A stretch of DNA of 64,000 bases, taken from contig OZ037767.1 in assembly GCA_964035545.1 (NCBI GenBank), forward strand, positions 2,736,680-2,800,679, read 5' to 3'. Every line of letters starts with the position of its first letter. The stretch's first letter is position 1. This DNA is from Bugula neritina. Taxonomy: Eukaryota; Bryozoa; Gymnolaemata; Cheilostomatida; Bugulidae. The translations under genes were made by a program, and so were the position numbers. The notes under the pieces are model-generated. The model did not search any database, was not told the origin of the DNA, and worked only from the letters and a program-made list of their open reading frames with translations. Shown here one piece after another: positions 49,463-62,574 of this stretch.

Positions 49463-50944
49463 CTAGACTTTCTTTAAAATACCTTCTGCTTTTACATTTG
49501 CTTCAGTAATTTGGCTTCGTAGTCTTCCAGTCTACAAAATTGGATTTTTGAAGTTATCCAATTTTGCTTAAATTGAAGGAAAATAAATTCTTAAAACCTT
49601 TAGTTGTAACGTCAACATTTTAAACATTTCTCTCACACATAGGAAAGATAACTCTTCAATTTCACAGTGGTATTTTAGAAAACTGATAATAAATACTCTA
49701 TAAAGGAAAATACTAAGTTTCCTTTTACCTCTCCGCATATCTGACTCAGACTTTTGTTTTGTGTGTCTATTTCATTGCCTATATCAATAGACATGTTCTT
49801 GAGCACATTCACAGCATTGCTAACCGCTTGAAGGTCTTCTTCCATTTCCTCTTCTCTCGAATCATTCATAATTCTAATAATTCATATAATTTGCTGTGAA
49901 ATCGTATCTGAAAGTTTGTCTAATAAGTGGAACTATCATTTGTTCAAGTAGAATAGTAGCTCCTAAAGTTTAATAGCTTACAAAAGGAAAATAATATATA
50001 AGTAGAAGTTGAAGTAATTGAAAGCTAAACTTGTATGTCTAATAGTTAAAAAATGTGTCATTAATAACTGTAGCTATAAATCCTGAAGCTGCGTGATATG
50101 AATAAAAAAAAAGTTTATTAGTAAACTACTAGCTACTATGTCTCACAGTAATAGCAATCTCACCTACCTACCATGTTACACAGCAATAGCAAGCTCACCT
50201 ACCTACTATGTTACACAGTAATAGCAAGCTCACCTACCTACTATGTTACACAGCAATAGCAAGCTTACCTAGCTACCATGTTACACAGCAATAGCAAGCT
50301 CACCTAACTACTATGTTACACAGTAATAGCAATCTCACCTAGATGCTATGTTACACAGTAATAGCAAGCTCACCTAGCTACCATGTTACACAGCAATAGC
50401 AAGCTCACCTAGCTACCAAGTCACCAGCTGGCACTACTGCTCCACCAACCACTGTACGTGGCTCTTCTGATATACTTTGTTCTCCATTTTGATTATTCCA
50501 GCTGGTATCATAGTCTGGGTTTTTAGAATGTTTTGACCTGCGCATTGAGTACATAACAACTTTATATATTTTTAACGCATGAAATATGTAGACGGTAAAG
50601 AAGACTTACCATTGTACCCTTCCGAAAGTGCTTTTATGTTATTGCTACAAATTTATTTGTTTAACATGCATGTAACAAGTACAGCACTATAAAATGTATC
50701 ATACTCAAGCATAAAATGAGCACTGGTGTGTGGCAAATAGTATATTAGAAAGTAGCTCACCGTTTCCACGGTAACACACAAAGTCCACAACAACCTTCCA
50801 TGTCTTTCAAATTCTTTTTAGCTTCCTTCATGTCATTGTCCATTTTATTTACTCCTTCTTGTATTCTATCTATCTGTTCTGCATTACAGAATTACAGAAT
50901 TACAGAGTTACAGAATTACAGAATTACAGAATTACAGAATTACA

Positions 50945-51032
<88 letters not shown>

Positions 51033-52860
51033 CCTACACTGACTTAATTAGGCGAATCACAACATAAAACATAAATGCAGAAAGCAAAACATAACTTATA
51101 GTTTAGGAAGTGGCACATAAACACAGCAAAATTTGATATCTAGAAAAAATGATATAGACTAGTTATATAAAAAAATGCATAATTATTATAACATAGATTT
51201 GTACTAAATAAATAAATATAATATTATGGTTGTAATACTATAAGGCCACATAAAAGAATTTAAATCACATTCTACTAGCAGCTGAAAGAAGGTGATGAAA
51301 TATATTTATACAACGCATAACACCTGATATATTACCTCCCTGTTCATCCAGGTTTACTAAGATAGTAATCCCTGCATCTTTACTCTAAATATTAATATAA
51401 TGCATTAATTACTAATTATAAGTTACTTCTCTCTTTATTCTATGTACAGCGTCTAGTTGTTGAAATTGATTTAATTCATGGTTTTTATTTCGGAACTCTT
51501 TTGCCACCAATAACTGTTGTTTATTAATAATAAATACAAATATGTTATGATATTTTCAAATTGAACTAACCACTATGTGAAAACATCTAAGCAAGTAATT
51601 TGATTGTCTAAGACTCAATTGTTATGTTAGAATATATGATACTATAATAGCTGGTAAAAGATTTTTAAAACCAAAGCCCACTGGGATTTCTGCATAGAGC
51701 TAGGCCATTTTTAAATTGGATACATATATGTAGCTAAAAAATACTGTGTCACGTGACAAGTATTATAATTATTACATGTATTACAAGTCACTAAGCTTCA
51801 GAGATATATTTGAGAATAGTAGTTGTCTGTCCAATGTATGAGCTCTTTTCCACATCAATATAAGAAGCATTATATAACTTACCTCATTTACTAACTCTGT
51901 CATACGCTTGCAGCTTTCCATACTCTTTAAAAAACAAAGAATACACAAAGTTTAATATAATAACTTTAAACAATAATATATAATATTATATAACCACAAT
52001 GTCAATAACTGAGTTTAATATACAAAATAGATGTAATTGATAACTTTATGTAATACATTTTTTTTCTCAGTTCAATTTATCTTTTATTTAGAGAAGTCAG
52101 TAATCATATAATTATATAGAAATATATTATTTGAATGATACATGCCAAACATATGATTGTGTATACATATAATTAAAACATTTTGATGCAATGGTATTAG
52201 ATTAATTAATATCTTTTTGATCAGTTTGGCACTGTAAGGTCATCAAACTTTGTAATATACCACTTTTTATTCGAAATAGAGTAGCCATACAACTATAAAA
52301 TTTGAGATTATATAACTTTCTGTAAGTAATAAATAAAGCATTTGAAATCCAAGAACAAGTTTTGTAACAAAAACAAAAAAGACAATCTAATGTAAATATT
52401 TGCTTTTCTAACTATAATCTGAACAATAGCTATACTAGTTTTTGCCTTGCACATACACTAAAGTGAAAATAAGGACAAATATAAAAAATTTGTATAAAAT
52501 AATGAAAAACAAGCAACATATTCAAATTAAAATTATCAACTTATCAGAAAAAAGCAATAATATGTAAAGTTACATCATATCTAAGAAATTGATGCAATAT
52601 AATTTAGTTTGATGAGTTTTATGCACAAATTTATAACATGTAACTCTATGGGCTTAAATGCGACAGTGAAGTTTTGCAGGCCAGTATATAACTAATAAGT
52701 ATACACTACACTGTAAGTCAATTAGCATAGTTACCTCAGCTACAGTTTTATTAATCTGAATTTGTAGTCTCATATCTTCCCTCTCTTCGTTTGTCACAGC
52801 TACAGGCTTATACTCGCATTCGGTTTTTCTCAGGTTCTTTGCCCAACTGTTTTTCTTCAT
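49463..52860 (-). CDS. SNAP25: SNAP-25-like t-SNARE, paralogue A
   Basis: Seven exons on the minus strand: 52860-52735, 51924-51883, 51384-51336, 50878-50761, 50537-50409, 49873-49729 and 49531-49463 (TAG). They give 678 bp, 225 aa. SNAP-25 contributes two Q-SNARE helices to the plasma-membrane fusion complex with syntaxin and VAMP. Helix 1: SMESCKRMTELVNESKDAG, then LVNLDEQGEQIDRIQEG (zero-layer Gln kept). Cys motif for palmitoylation: [11 protein letters not shown]. Linker with NPDYDTSWNNQNG. Helix 2: MNDSREEEMEEDLQAV, IGNEIDTQNKSLSQI (second Gln kept), ending GRLRSQITEANVKAEGILKK. The N terminus has about 28 extra basic residues (MKKNSWAKNLRKTECEYKPV...). Intron positions and exon 2-6 lengths (42, 49, 118, 129, 145 bp) are identical to paralogue B, showing tandem duplication. 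Helix 2 is more divergent than in B. Confidence 0.9.
50129..50410. repeat. 35-bp minisatellite carrying splice-donor copies (SNAP-25 A intron 5)
   Basis: Eight units of about 35 bp (CCATGTTACACAGCAATAGC then AAGCTCACCTAGCTA). On the gene strand each unit contains TAGCTAG|GTGAG or a variant, the same sequence as the true exon 5 donor at 50409, which is the last copy of the array. Paralogue B has a decayed version at 56875-57119. Confidence 0.93.
50882..50947. repeat. GAATTACAGA decamer repeat upstream of exon 4 (SNAP-25 A)
   Basis: Seven near-identical 10-bp units begin right at the exon 4 acceptor. On the gene strand they read CTGTAATTCTGTAATTC and take the place of the polypyrimidine tract. 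Confidence 0.92.
50948..51030. repeat. TA dinucleotide microsatellite (SNAP-25 A intron 3)
   Basis: About 41 TA units adjoining the decamer repeat. Confidence 0.97.
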
Positions 52861-55800
52861 ATTTTTCTCTGACAGTACCTTAGCTAAAGTAACAACCTTT
52901 TCACTGCCTTTGCTATAGTCGGTTGTAGGAATTCTTCAACTCTATACTTGTAAATAATGTGTTATTACCAAGAATAAAGAATTTGTTAGTTTTGAGAAGA
53001 GCTCTGTCTGCCCCTTTTATACAAACACCAATATTGATTATTTAAACGCTACATTTCGAAATAATACACATCATGCATATTGCTTTACTTTCTTCAATAT
53101 ATTACTAATGCTGGGGCGGGCAGAAATCCCCATCAAAGTTTGTTTCAAAAGAGTATATATCAGTATATAGGTATCTCAGAGGAAAGCAATGATGAATCAT
53201 ACTGATCATCAGCTAATGGGGAAACTTCGCTGACCCAAGTTAATGAATAATAAATAGGTCAGCCAATCAAATGAAGGTATGTTACAGAACCGACTGTTGC
53301 AAACACTGTAATGTATTGATCAGAAGAAATAGGGAATACATTCAACTCCCAACAAAGTATAAACATATACCCACCCGCTGAAATATTAAAAATATTGTTA
53401 TTTTTCTGCTAGACATGATGCGGATGCATATAATAGTGGAGTGTACCATAAGAGCAGGTAAACTAGAAAGTCAATCAAAAATTTTATAGGATGAATAATT
53501 GAAGACCAAATGCAGTAATGAAACTGTTGCATAAAATAGGCATTCGAGAGAAAGTTTAAATGATTAGTCATAGTTATTTGAGGAAGGGGTGCGTTTAATT
53601 AAAGCTATGTATTTTAATGCAGCTTATAGTAGAATATATGCAGTTCTACTTCCCTCACCATGAGAAAATTCACATGGTAAAACGAATCATCAGCCAATTT
53701 CCTTCTAGTAATGTAAGCTAGTATAGACTCAAAGGGCCAATATAATTAATACTCTCCTCTAATGAATTTCTTCCAGTTGATATTATAAAGAAGTGACAAG
53801 TTAGATGCAAGCAGCTTTCACTTGAAAAGCCTTTCGCATAGAATAGCAACTTTTCCTCCACTTGAATGGCATAAACTTTGTTATTGAGCTTCTCACGTTG
53901 AGTACTATATGAATGAATAATTATAGAAAAGGTTTATGAATAAAAAGAGAATAAAACTAAAATGGATGAATTTAACTTTTTATTTTTATTATAATGATAC
54001 TACTTCATAGCGATATTGCATAACATATATTAGGTAATGTAGTCATGTGATCATAACAGATAAATAAAGCAACAGAAAATGTAAATGATGGTTGCCAAAC
54101 ACCAACATTAATGAATCTAACTTCTACTTGTTTTTAAGGAACTCCACAAACTACATCATTTGAAAATATTGTAGTAAAAATCTCCCAACCTATTTCAGAC
54201 TATAGCCTAACACATAATATTTAGAAAAGTAGAGGCGTAAAGACCAAATGCTATTATTAAACACACATGAACCCTCACCAAAATAAGTAATAACTCTAAA
54301 TGAATATAACATCGAAAAATACACAGACAAGCATGAGTATAATACAATTCAATGAATATTCATAATATAAATATAAAACGATTTCCAAGGCATAAAAAAT
54401 AATTTAACAAAGGAGTTAACATATGAGAAGACAAGCTACTTCAACTTAGTACACTTGGTGTCAACATCTGCCTAAATAGTAGGCTATAAATAGCCTGGCG
54501 ATGAGTCATGTTGAATATTTTGACAGCTCATTTACAAGTAGAGTAGGTTCTTGTAGTTGTATGGTTGGACTAAGACTTTCTCAGAATACTAATGGCTTTT
54601 TTATTTGCGTTGTCCACTCGATTGTCCAGGGTTTCAGCCTATATATGAAATATAACTATAGATTAGCTACAGAGAGCACGACTCCATATATAGAGCGTAA
54701 ACTTTCCTTCAACTTAAAAAAATGCTGTAAAACCTGACCAGCTTTCCACAAAGTGAGTGCATACAAGCACTGCTGAGCACTGCATGCACTGCTCTAAACT
54801 AATTAACTAGCTAGCTGACTAACTAGCTAGTTAACTGACTAACTAGCTGATTTCTTTCAACTCATAGAACATAACATAATGAAACATATACGGTGTAAGA
54901 CTTGAAAATAATATTTAAGCAACCAAAAAATTAGTATGAAGCATGGAGACAGACATAAGTGAGACAAACAGACAGACACAAAAGGAAAAGCAAGTGGTTT
55001 GTTCAAGAGCAAGAAGCATGAACATAATTCAGTTTTAAAGACACTCTGGAAAATTGATAATTTTGAACAAAAGCATACTAATACTATTTTACACATAAAA
55101 AAAGTAGTTTGTATATTCAAATGTAGGTTTTCAAAGATTATACTACTTCAGTATTTAGCAGACGAGAGAAAGACTGATAAACAGATGAAACAAAAGGACT
55201 AATGAGTAGACTATATAAAAGTAATTAGAAAGACTGATAATAAGACTATAATACAAAAAGACTGCTTAATAGACTATAATAGAAAAGGTCAGACTCAACA
55301 GAAAGATAGACTATATCAAAAAGACTGATGAATAGATTATAATAGACTAAAACAAAAAGCTGGCAAATAGACTATAAGGTATTTTTCCATGTTTTATATA
55401 GGCCACACCTCCTAACACCTAAAGGGATGGAGGCTAAATTTATAAAGATTATATTGATAAAATAAAGGCAACATAACACAGTGCAGATGATTTAGAGAAG
55501 TAATGCTCTGAAACCAGACAGTGCAGCGGGTGGGGTAGCTGGGTAGGGGGTCAAGATGCACCAAAGGAGGAGCATGGAGCTATGAGTGAGAATCTTAGTG
55601 TGTCTTTACTATGATGAGCCAGAGGTTGGCATTTACCTGCTGAAATGCAGTAAATAATTTATCTTCTCAAACAAAAAAATGAGAAACTATAAATCAATAT
55701 TAATAGGACAAGGCAAGTTGACCCAAGTAGCAAAAGCTGTTAACAAGTAAGTCAACAACCGTACAAAAGGCCATAAATAACATTTGATGTAAATTTTTTA

Positions 55801-56275
55801 AAAAATACAAAATAAATTTATACTATAAATATTGAAAAGAACACAACTCCTGTTTTATTCCCAAAAACTGTTAGGATAGCTATACACAAATCATTTTTGA
55901 AATGAAAGACAACTCTTATTACACTTTGAGAACGTATTATTTTATTAGAAGTTGCCCACTCTTTGGAGCCTCTGGCTCATCATATTCACGACACATCGGG
56001 TAGGGAGATCAGAACCCAGAGTTGAAACAAATAAGTTGTTGAAATGATAATCAAATGAAAACGTAAATTTTTGATCACAAAAGTAATTGAAATTAACAAT
56101 TCCTGTGTACTATTCAAATGGGTCCCATCATGGACTGAAAGTTGGGGTAAATTTAGTGCATGAGCAAATCATAAAGTTAGCAATAAATAACAAAAATCAA
56201 AGCATAGTGTGCAAAGTAAAACGTGAAGGTGTAACGCCATGCCTATGAAGGAAATATAAAGAAGTAACACCATGC
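52861..56275. other. Gene-free interval between the two SNAP-25-like genes
   Basis: I find no supported exon. It includes the upstream region of paralogue A, an AACTAGCTAGCTGACTAACTAG palindromic block (about 54795-54850), CAGACAGAC and AAAGACTGATAATAGACTATAA repeats (about 55165-55380), and TTTATT at 55941-55946, a candidate poly(A) signal for paralogue B. Confidence 0.55.
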
Positions 56276-59200
56276 CTATGATTTGAGAAGTTTGTTGGCG
56301 CGTTTGTTGGCCTCAACAACTCGCGTCTCATTAGATTGGGCCTAAAAGTAGAATATACAAGAATGCAGGCTAAGATAGTTGCTTTAAACTGTGCGTGGAA
56401 ACACAACTTCTGCTGTCATGTAACTGGAAGAGTAAGTCATGTAATAAAAGTTCATTTCATATTTGAAATAGTACTGAATAACTTTCTTATAAAACACTCC
56501 CAAGTGTAAACACTATGCAATGAAAGTATCAAACTAAAATAATAGAGAATTACATTATGAAGTTATTCCACAGATTCCTAAGTTGGTGAAATATTCTTTT
56601 CAAAAATTGCAATGTATAAAAAACAGACTCAAACTTTTTACCACATTATACACTCTATCTAACCAGCAATTAATTGTGTGCAGGCAAACACCACACGATA
56701 TTCAACTCACCTTCTTATTTATCCTATCAATGACTTTGTTCTGTGACTCAATCTCATTGCCCATATCTACGGCCATATTCCTCAAGTTAGACACCATACT
56801 GCCAACTTGCTGCAGGTTCTCTTCCATCTCGTCTTCTCGCGCATCGTCTGTGATTCTAAAATTGAAAGTTTATCCAGCTATGTTACACAGCAATAGCAAT
56901 CCTCTCTAACTACAATGCCACACAGCAATCTTACTTAATGATCATATTACACAGTAATAGTAATCCTATCTGATTTTTTATGACACAACACAACAATAGA
57001 AATTTATTTGCCTACTATGTGAAACAGTAATACCAATCTTACCTAGCTACCTCGTGACACAGCATGCAGTACTAATCTCACCTAGCTACTATGATGTTAC
57101 ACAGCAGTACCAATCTTACCTAGCTACCATATTGCCAGTCGGAGCCATTCCTCCCCCGACCACCGGCCGAGGCCCGTCTGTGTTTGCCTGTCCGTCATTC
57201 TGACTCTTCCAGCTGGCGTCATAGTCCATGCCTTGCGGGTTCTTTGACCTGAGTTAAATGTCAGACAAGTTAGAGAAAGGAAGACAACTACTATCACCGC
57301 ACAGGTGACTCGACAGGAATTATTCTAACCATATTATCAGGAAGTTGAGTGTGCTAAGAGAAGAAAGAGATACAATTTAACAGCTAGTGTTATACTACAT
57401 ACAGAAAAGAGCAGGAGAGAGGAAGTGTAGGAAAATGAAAGGCTGTAGGTGGAAAGAAAAAAAGGTATGAGGTGAGAATAAAAAAGAAAAAGAAGGTAAA
57501 TGGGACGGATGGAGCTACGACATATGAAGGGGGAGCAGATAAGAGTGCAGGCGGAGGGGGGAGGCAAGTGAAGAAACTGGAGAGAAGATGGTAAGATGGA
57601 GTAACTCACTTCTTCCAGGGTAACACACAGAGACCACAGCATTTCTCCAGACCTTCTAGACTCTTCTCGGCATCCTTCATGTCTGTATTAATCTTATCCA
57701 TCCCTTCCTCTATTCGGTCCAGCTGCTCTGCACATTGGAATATAAACTTCAGCACAATGTACCAGCATTGTATGAAATATATCAATTAAATGCATCAAGC
57801 TTCAAACATAGTGCAGCCTTCTGACAGAATTTAAAAAGTGAATTGCATCAGCATAGCAATTATTGGTGATCACATGATCAGCTTATGCTATTTTAGAATT
57901 ATTATATCAGGTATGAATCGGGTACCATCATTTACAGGAGCCAGTTTAACAAAAGCAATGTCAATACTTCAACATTAGTTAACTAAAAATACGAATGAAG
58001 ATCTAACAGTTCCCCAATACCATACCAATTTTGAAGGAAATTCAAATTATCATTGTGTATAATGAGATAGTTGCAAGAAAGAGTAAAACTGAAAAATGTA
58101 ACAAATGGATACATAGATAGGGCCTTACCGCCTTGCTCATTCAGAGCTACGATAGTTTTGACACCACTATCTTGGGCCTAAAACACATATTGGGTAGACA
58201 ACACCTGAAAAGCTGGAAATTATAAAGTGACACGCACACAACATTTATTAAGTAAAAGTATGATGGAAACGTATACAAAATGAAAGGGTTAGTGGACTAG
58301 CGACTGAATACAATTAATTATATTGTATTGCTATAATAACATATAAACCAAGCATCTGCTAACTAATAAAATCTACAGCAAATTAAAATTGTAAAGCACG
58401 GGAATTTGTATAAAATGTGTGAGACAACACACATCTACAACAAACCAGTATCAACAGCGTTTAATCTATGATGTCACCAGTTTAGTTAGAAATGACTAAA
58501 TTGGAATAATTGTGATGGTGTATCATGGACTAGTGATGTTGATACAGCAGGTAAACTGAAAACAGACTATCATTACCTCCTTGCTCATCCAGAAATACTA
58601 GCGTTTTTATACCGGCTTCCTTACTCTGGGGATACAAATATATTCACTTAACTCATGGAGAGGCAACGACCAGTAATATTTTATGAGGCCGAAAATACAT
58701 TCTTTAACTTATAAGGAGATAAATCCCACTAACATCTGTCTAATATATTGGATAACTTATGAGTTTATTAGAATACCACCAATATCTGATCACTACACCT
58801 GATTGGCTGAGAGCAACTCACCTCTGCTGCCATCTCCATCATCCGCCTCGTACTCTCCAGTGACTAAAAACACAAAATAATGAAATAGCAATGTAGACAG
58901 CCAACACTAACACCAGATAGTTCGAAAGGTGCTTTGTATGAATATGAAAAGTTTCAGCGTTGAAAGTTTGGAGGAGGATTTAGTTAAACAGTAGATGGTA
59001 AGAAACAAACTAAACACTAGGAAATACTGTGAAAACGTGCATGATAAATAGAGAGGATAACCCTGTTAACTTGAGTTTGATATACAGTGTAAAAGTAGAC
59101 TTCCACCTGTGTATAGGATTGCAGTGACACAGTGCACACTTCATACTCTACATCATTCTGGTAGTCCAATTGTACATGTAAATGTACATGTATGTGTAAG

Positions 59201-61056
59201 TGTAGTACAGTGTGCGGTTGCACGTAACACACAGTACATGTATATGTTGCATGTAGCACACACAGTACATGTATGTGTTGCATGTAGCACACACAGTACA
59301 TACATGTGTTGCATGTAGCACACACAGTATGTGCACACAATACATGTATATGTAACACACACAGTACATGTATGTGTTGTGTAAGGGCTAAACAAGTCCA
59401 GAGTATTGATTATTGTGCACACTTTAAAAGCATATCCTGTATTGAATAGCCCTGTGCTTTCACTGTCTTTCATCAATACAAACAATCAACTGATAATTCC
59501 TATTCCCACAAGACACACCAGAGTCAAGAAGGCTAGAGTAAACATCACCTAATTACTCTACACTCACAAAGCATGCATCAAAGCAAAAAATTTCAAGTGC
59601 TCCATTTTACTATCTTAAAAAGTTTAGCTACAGGTTCTATTGATGATTTAGTATGTGAGTTATTTCCACTTTGCAATATGGCATCACTATTGAGTTTAGA
59701 AAGTAGTTCCTATTGATTGAATACTCAATTATCAGACATGTATTCTACAATCTGCAAGATAAATTTCAGAGCTTAATTGTCAGACAAAAAACAGTGAAAA
59801 TTTTTAAAATTTTGCCACAATGTTAGTATACTTTTGGAGTAATCCAAGACTTTGTAACTAGATGAGCACAGAAGCAGTAGAAACAGCGGTGACATAACAA
59901 TCTCAGTTTATTACTTCGGGCAGACAGACATGTTGGTGGCTATTCAGCCCAACGTGGAAGAAGCTGCATTTAACTCAGTGATGAGGAGGTGTACGTTAGT
60001 TTGATAGTATACTTCTAAAAACCTGAAAAATGCATTTTCTAAAGAGACTCAACTCATAAATAATGCTTTTGCACAGCTTAGGATAAAGAGTGTGGCATAT
60101 CCAATTATTTCAGTACTGCTAGCCATGAAGGTGAAGGTTGAAAATTGCTACACAAACTAAACCTTATGCCCATTCAGGTGACTATTGCCTATTGGTTTAG
60201 TGGTGTAAGAGAGAGGAGCTATTGGAGAGATGGACAGTTTTTCATAAAACTTTTTGCATTATTTTTTAGCTTTAAAATGATTTCCCTATAAAAATATACT
60301 TTTAAAAGTATTCTAAAGATATATTTTGCAGAAGAAAGAAGACAATTGCATGAATAACCTTAACAAGCAAGTTAAAGCTTGATGTTTCTGAAATATTAAA
60401 GTAACATAATAGTATTTCAATTTCATTCAAATGATAAATGATTTTTGCAGTTGACTGTGTGAACCAACAACCTGTTTATTAGAGTTTAAATTGAATAAAT
60501 TAACAAACAGCAAACAGCTGCCAAGCATGGTTAAGGCAGCAGAGACTTTGTGCCAGTATCAAATGTAACTGCTTCAAGAGATTTATAACAGTGAATCTGG
60601 TTGGTTTAAAGGGGAACCAATAAGCAGAGACCCAGAGAACCACTGTAGGAGTTCTCCAGTTACAAACCAATAAACTTGACTCAGTGAACTTAAGACGCCC
60701 TCTCAGTACTGACAGCCCACAAGTAGTTTATAAAACACCAACTTGAAAAAAATATCTTGAATGAACTTCATTATTCTGTAAGCGTTTGGTTTCCCATCAG
60801 AGAAACTAGAGAGAGCTCAAGACAAACAATTCAACTGCAATGTGTACAGTTGCAGAGTTCAGGCCAAACCTTTAAACACTGAAACCAAACCTTTCAAGAT
60901 ACTCGAACACAAAGTTTCTTATTAACCGCTGCCAGAACTTACTTCTGTGACAGCATTGTTTATCTGAGTCTGCACCTCCCGGTGTTCCCTTTCCTCTTCA
61001 GTTTCTGGAACTATTTCCTCCAGACCGACCTCGCCGTTACCATCTTGCGCAGTCAT
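56276..61056 (-). CDS. SNAP25: SNAP-25-like t-SNARE, paralogue B, with duplicated exon 3
   Basis: Seven-exon transcript on the minus strand: 61056-60943, 58863-58822, exon 3a 58625-58577 or 3b 58177-58129, 57727-57610, 57248-57120, 56855-56711 and 56341-56276 (TAG). They give 663 bp, 220 aa with either exon 3. Helix 1: [20 protein letters not shown], then [16 protein letters not shown] (3a) or [16 protein letters not shown] (3b), then [20 protein letters not shown]. Palmitoylation motif [11 protein letters not shown]. Linker [17 protein letters not shown]. Helix 2: [37 protein letters not shown], ending [17 protein letters not shown]. Both zero-layer glutamines are present. The acidic N terminus ([16 protein letters not shown]) is encoded by a short exon. 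B is closer to canonical SNAP-25 than A and is probably the main neurosecretory form; that is inference. Confidence 0.93.
56875..57119. repeat. Decayed donor-containing minisatellite (SNAP-25 B intron 5)
   Basis: Degenerate units such as CTACTATG..TTACACAGCAGTACCAATCTTACCTAGCTA, the same motif and the same position (directly after the exon 5 donor) as the 50129-50410 array of paralogue A. Three units nearest the donor are best kept. Confidence 0.7.
58129..58177 (-). other. Alternative exon 3b of SNAP-25 B
   Basis: 49 bp, acceptor GTTTTAG|GCCC and donor GGCG|GTAAGG, encoding [16 protein letters not shown] plus one base. Same length and phase as exon 3a (58577-58625, [16 protein letters not shown]). 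Including both adds 98 bp and shifts the frame, so the two must be mutually exclusive in coding transcripts. Confidence 0.85.
59160..59385. repeat. Tandem repeat of GTTGCATGTAGCACACACAG with TACATGTAT (SNAP-25 B intron 1)
   Basis: About six units of some 30 bp, mixed with TGTACATGTA palindromes. The rest of intron 1 (58864-60942) shows no other exon I can support. Confidence 0.9.
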
Positions 61057-62574
61057 ACTGTATTCCGATATATATCTCTCAGCTCATTAGATGGAGAATG
61101 GTTGAGCTAGCTCCAGCAAGATAAATACCTCCAGAGTTTACTAGTATATCAGGTGTACAACTCAGAGCAGCTATGACACCAGTATGACTAGAAGGGGTTG
61201 CTGTGTAACATCGTTTATACATATCTACTCTCATTATTGATCGGCTCAAACAAAAACCTTGTCTTCCATCAACAAAATAATATTGGAATTCATAGTTAAT
61301 GCCTTTAATTCAATAGAATTATCCTCTCTCCAATTCAGTGTATGGTGAAGTAGTTTAGTGAATACAAATATGCATCCAGCTATCCTTAGGGTAAAGAGTA
61401 TGAATATCTCAGAGGGAGATGCTGACGGGATAAACTAATTATGTATGATAAGAGATACGCTGCCATTCCTATATCTGATTCAGTCATCAGAATATTTCAC
61501 AGTATCTTACTATTGCATCGTCGTTGGGTAAATAATAAACATTGATCCGTACTCTTTCCAAAGTGTATAAATAAGTTAACCTGCAGATCATGTTTTATTT
61601 ATTTCCCCCACTTTTCTAGAGTGCTATTATGCTCCATGCCACAGCAATTCTCACTTCATAATATTTAGAGGCTATTTTTAAATATATATAGAATTAATAC
61701 TTATATATAGAGTGTACAGCCTTCACATGAGTACATACTACAAATAGTAAGGATATTGTCTACCCAAGCTGTCTCTATACTACAGTATGTACTGTTCCCT
61801 ATACTGCAGTATGTAGTATTCTCTATACTACAGTATGTAGTGCTCTCTATACTACAGTATGTAGTGTTCCCTATACTACAGTATGTAGTGTTCTCTATAC
61901 TACAGTATGTAGTGTTCTCTATACTACAGTATGTACTGTTCCCTATACTACAGTATGTAGTGTTCTCTACACTACAGTATGTACTGTTCCCTATACTACA
62001 GTATGTAGTCTTAGCTATACTAGAGCAGGTAGTGTTCTATTGTCACAGTATATTGATTTACAACTTACAGCAATTATTTATAATGAAGCTCAGAAAGTTT
62101 GTTATGTGACACATGATCTGCTCACTGATTGACATTTACGTTTAATTAATCACTGATAATTTGAAATTATTTGTCTAGACTATATTAATTTCAATATAAT
62201 ATGTGTTACCTACTTATAGTATATTATATTATTATATGACATCTACTCATGCTACCCTATGATATTACATGCATATTTGAGTTGGGGAATTTTTGACAAT
62301 TGAATTGATACCGACTGTGTGTGTGTGTGTATCTAAGGATAGAGATAAATATAGGTATGATGAAGACATAGAGATATAGAAATAGATATAGGAATAGATA
62401 TAAAACTAGATATATGGATGAATGTAAAGAGACATAGAGATAGACACAGATATAATAAACATATTACAAAATAATATCTACTTTTCGTTTATATAAAAAT
62501 TCATCATGATAATTTAAATACTTGAAATAAAAGTAAACTAAGTATTCACTTCACACTCACATAATCATAAAATA
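61057..62574. repeat. Upstream region of SNAP-25 B with a 24-bp minisatellite (61770-62035)
   Basis: No exon is seen. The notable content is about eleven copies of a 24-bp unit, CTATACTACAGTATGTAGTG then TTCT, whose core ACTACAGTATGTAGT is nearly palindromic. It also has a short GT run near 62318 and AGATATAGAAATAGATATAG repeats near 62340-62460. Confidence 0.85.

Noticed and set aside
50129-50410. Possible CRISPR-like array
   Set aside because: Units are contiguous with no unique spacers, and the host is an animal. It is a minisatellite.
55611-55983. Element bounded by inverted ATGATGAGCCAGAGG sequences
   Set aside because: Only about 15 bp match, there is no target-site duplication and nothing recognisable between them.
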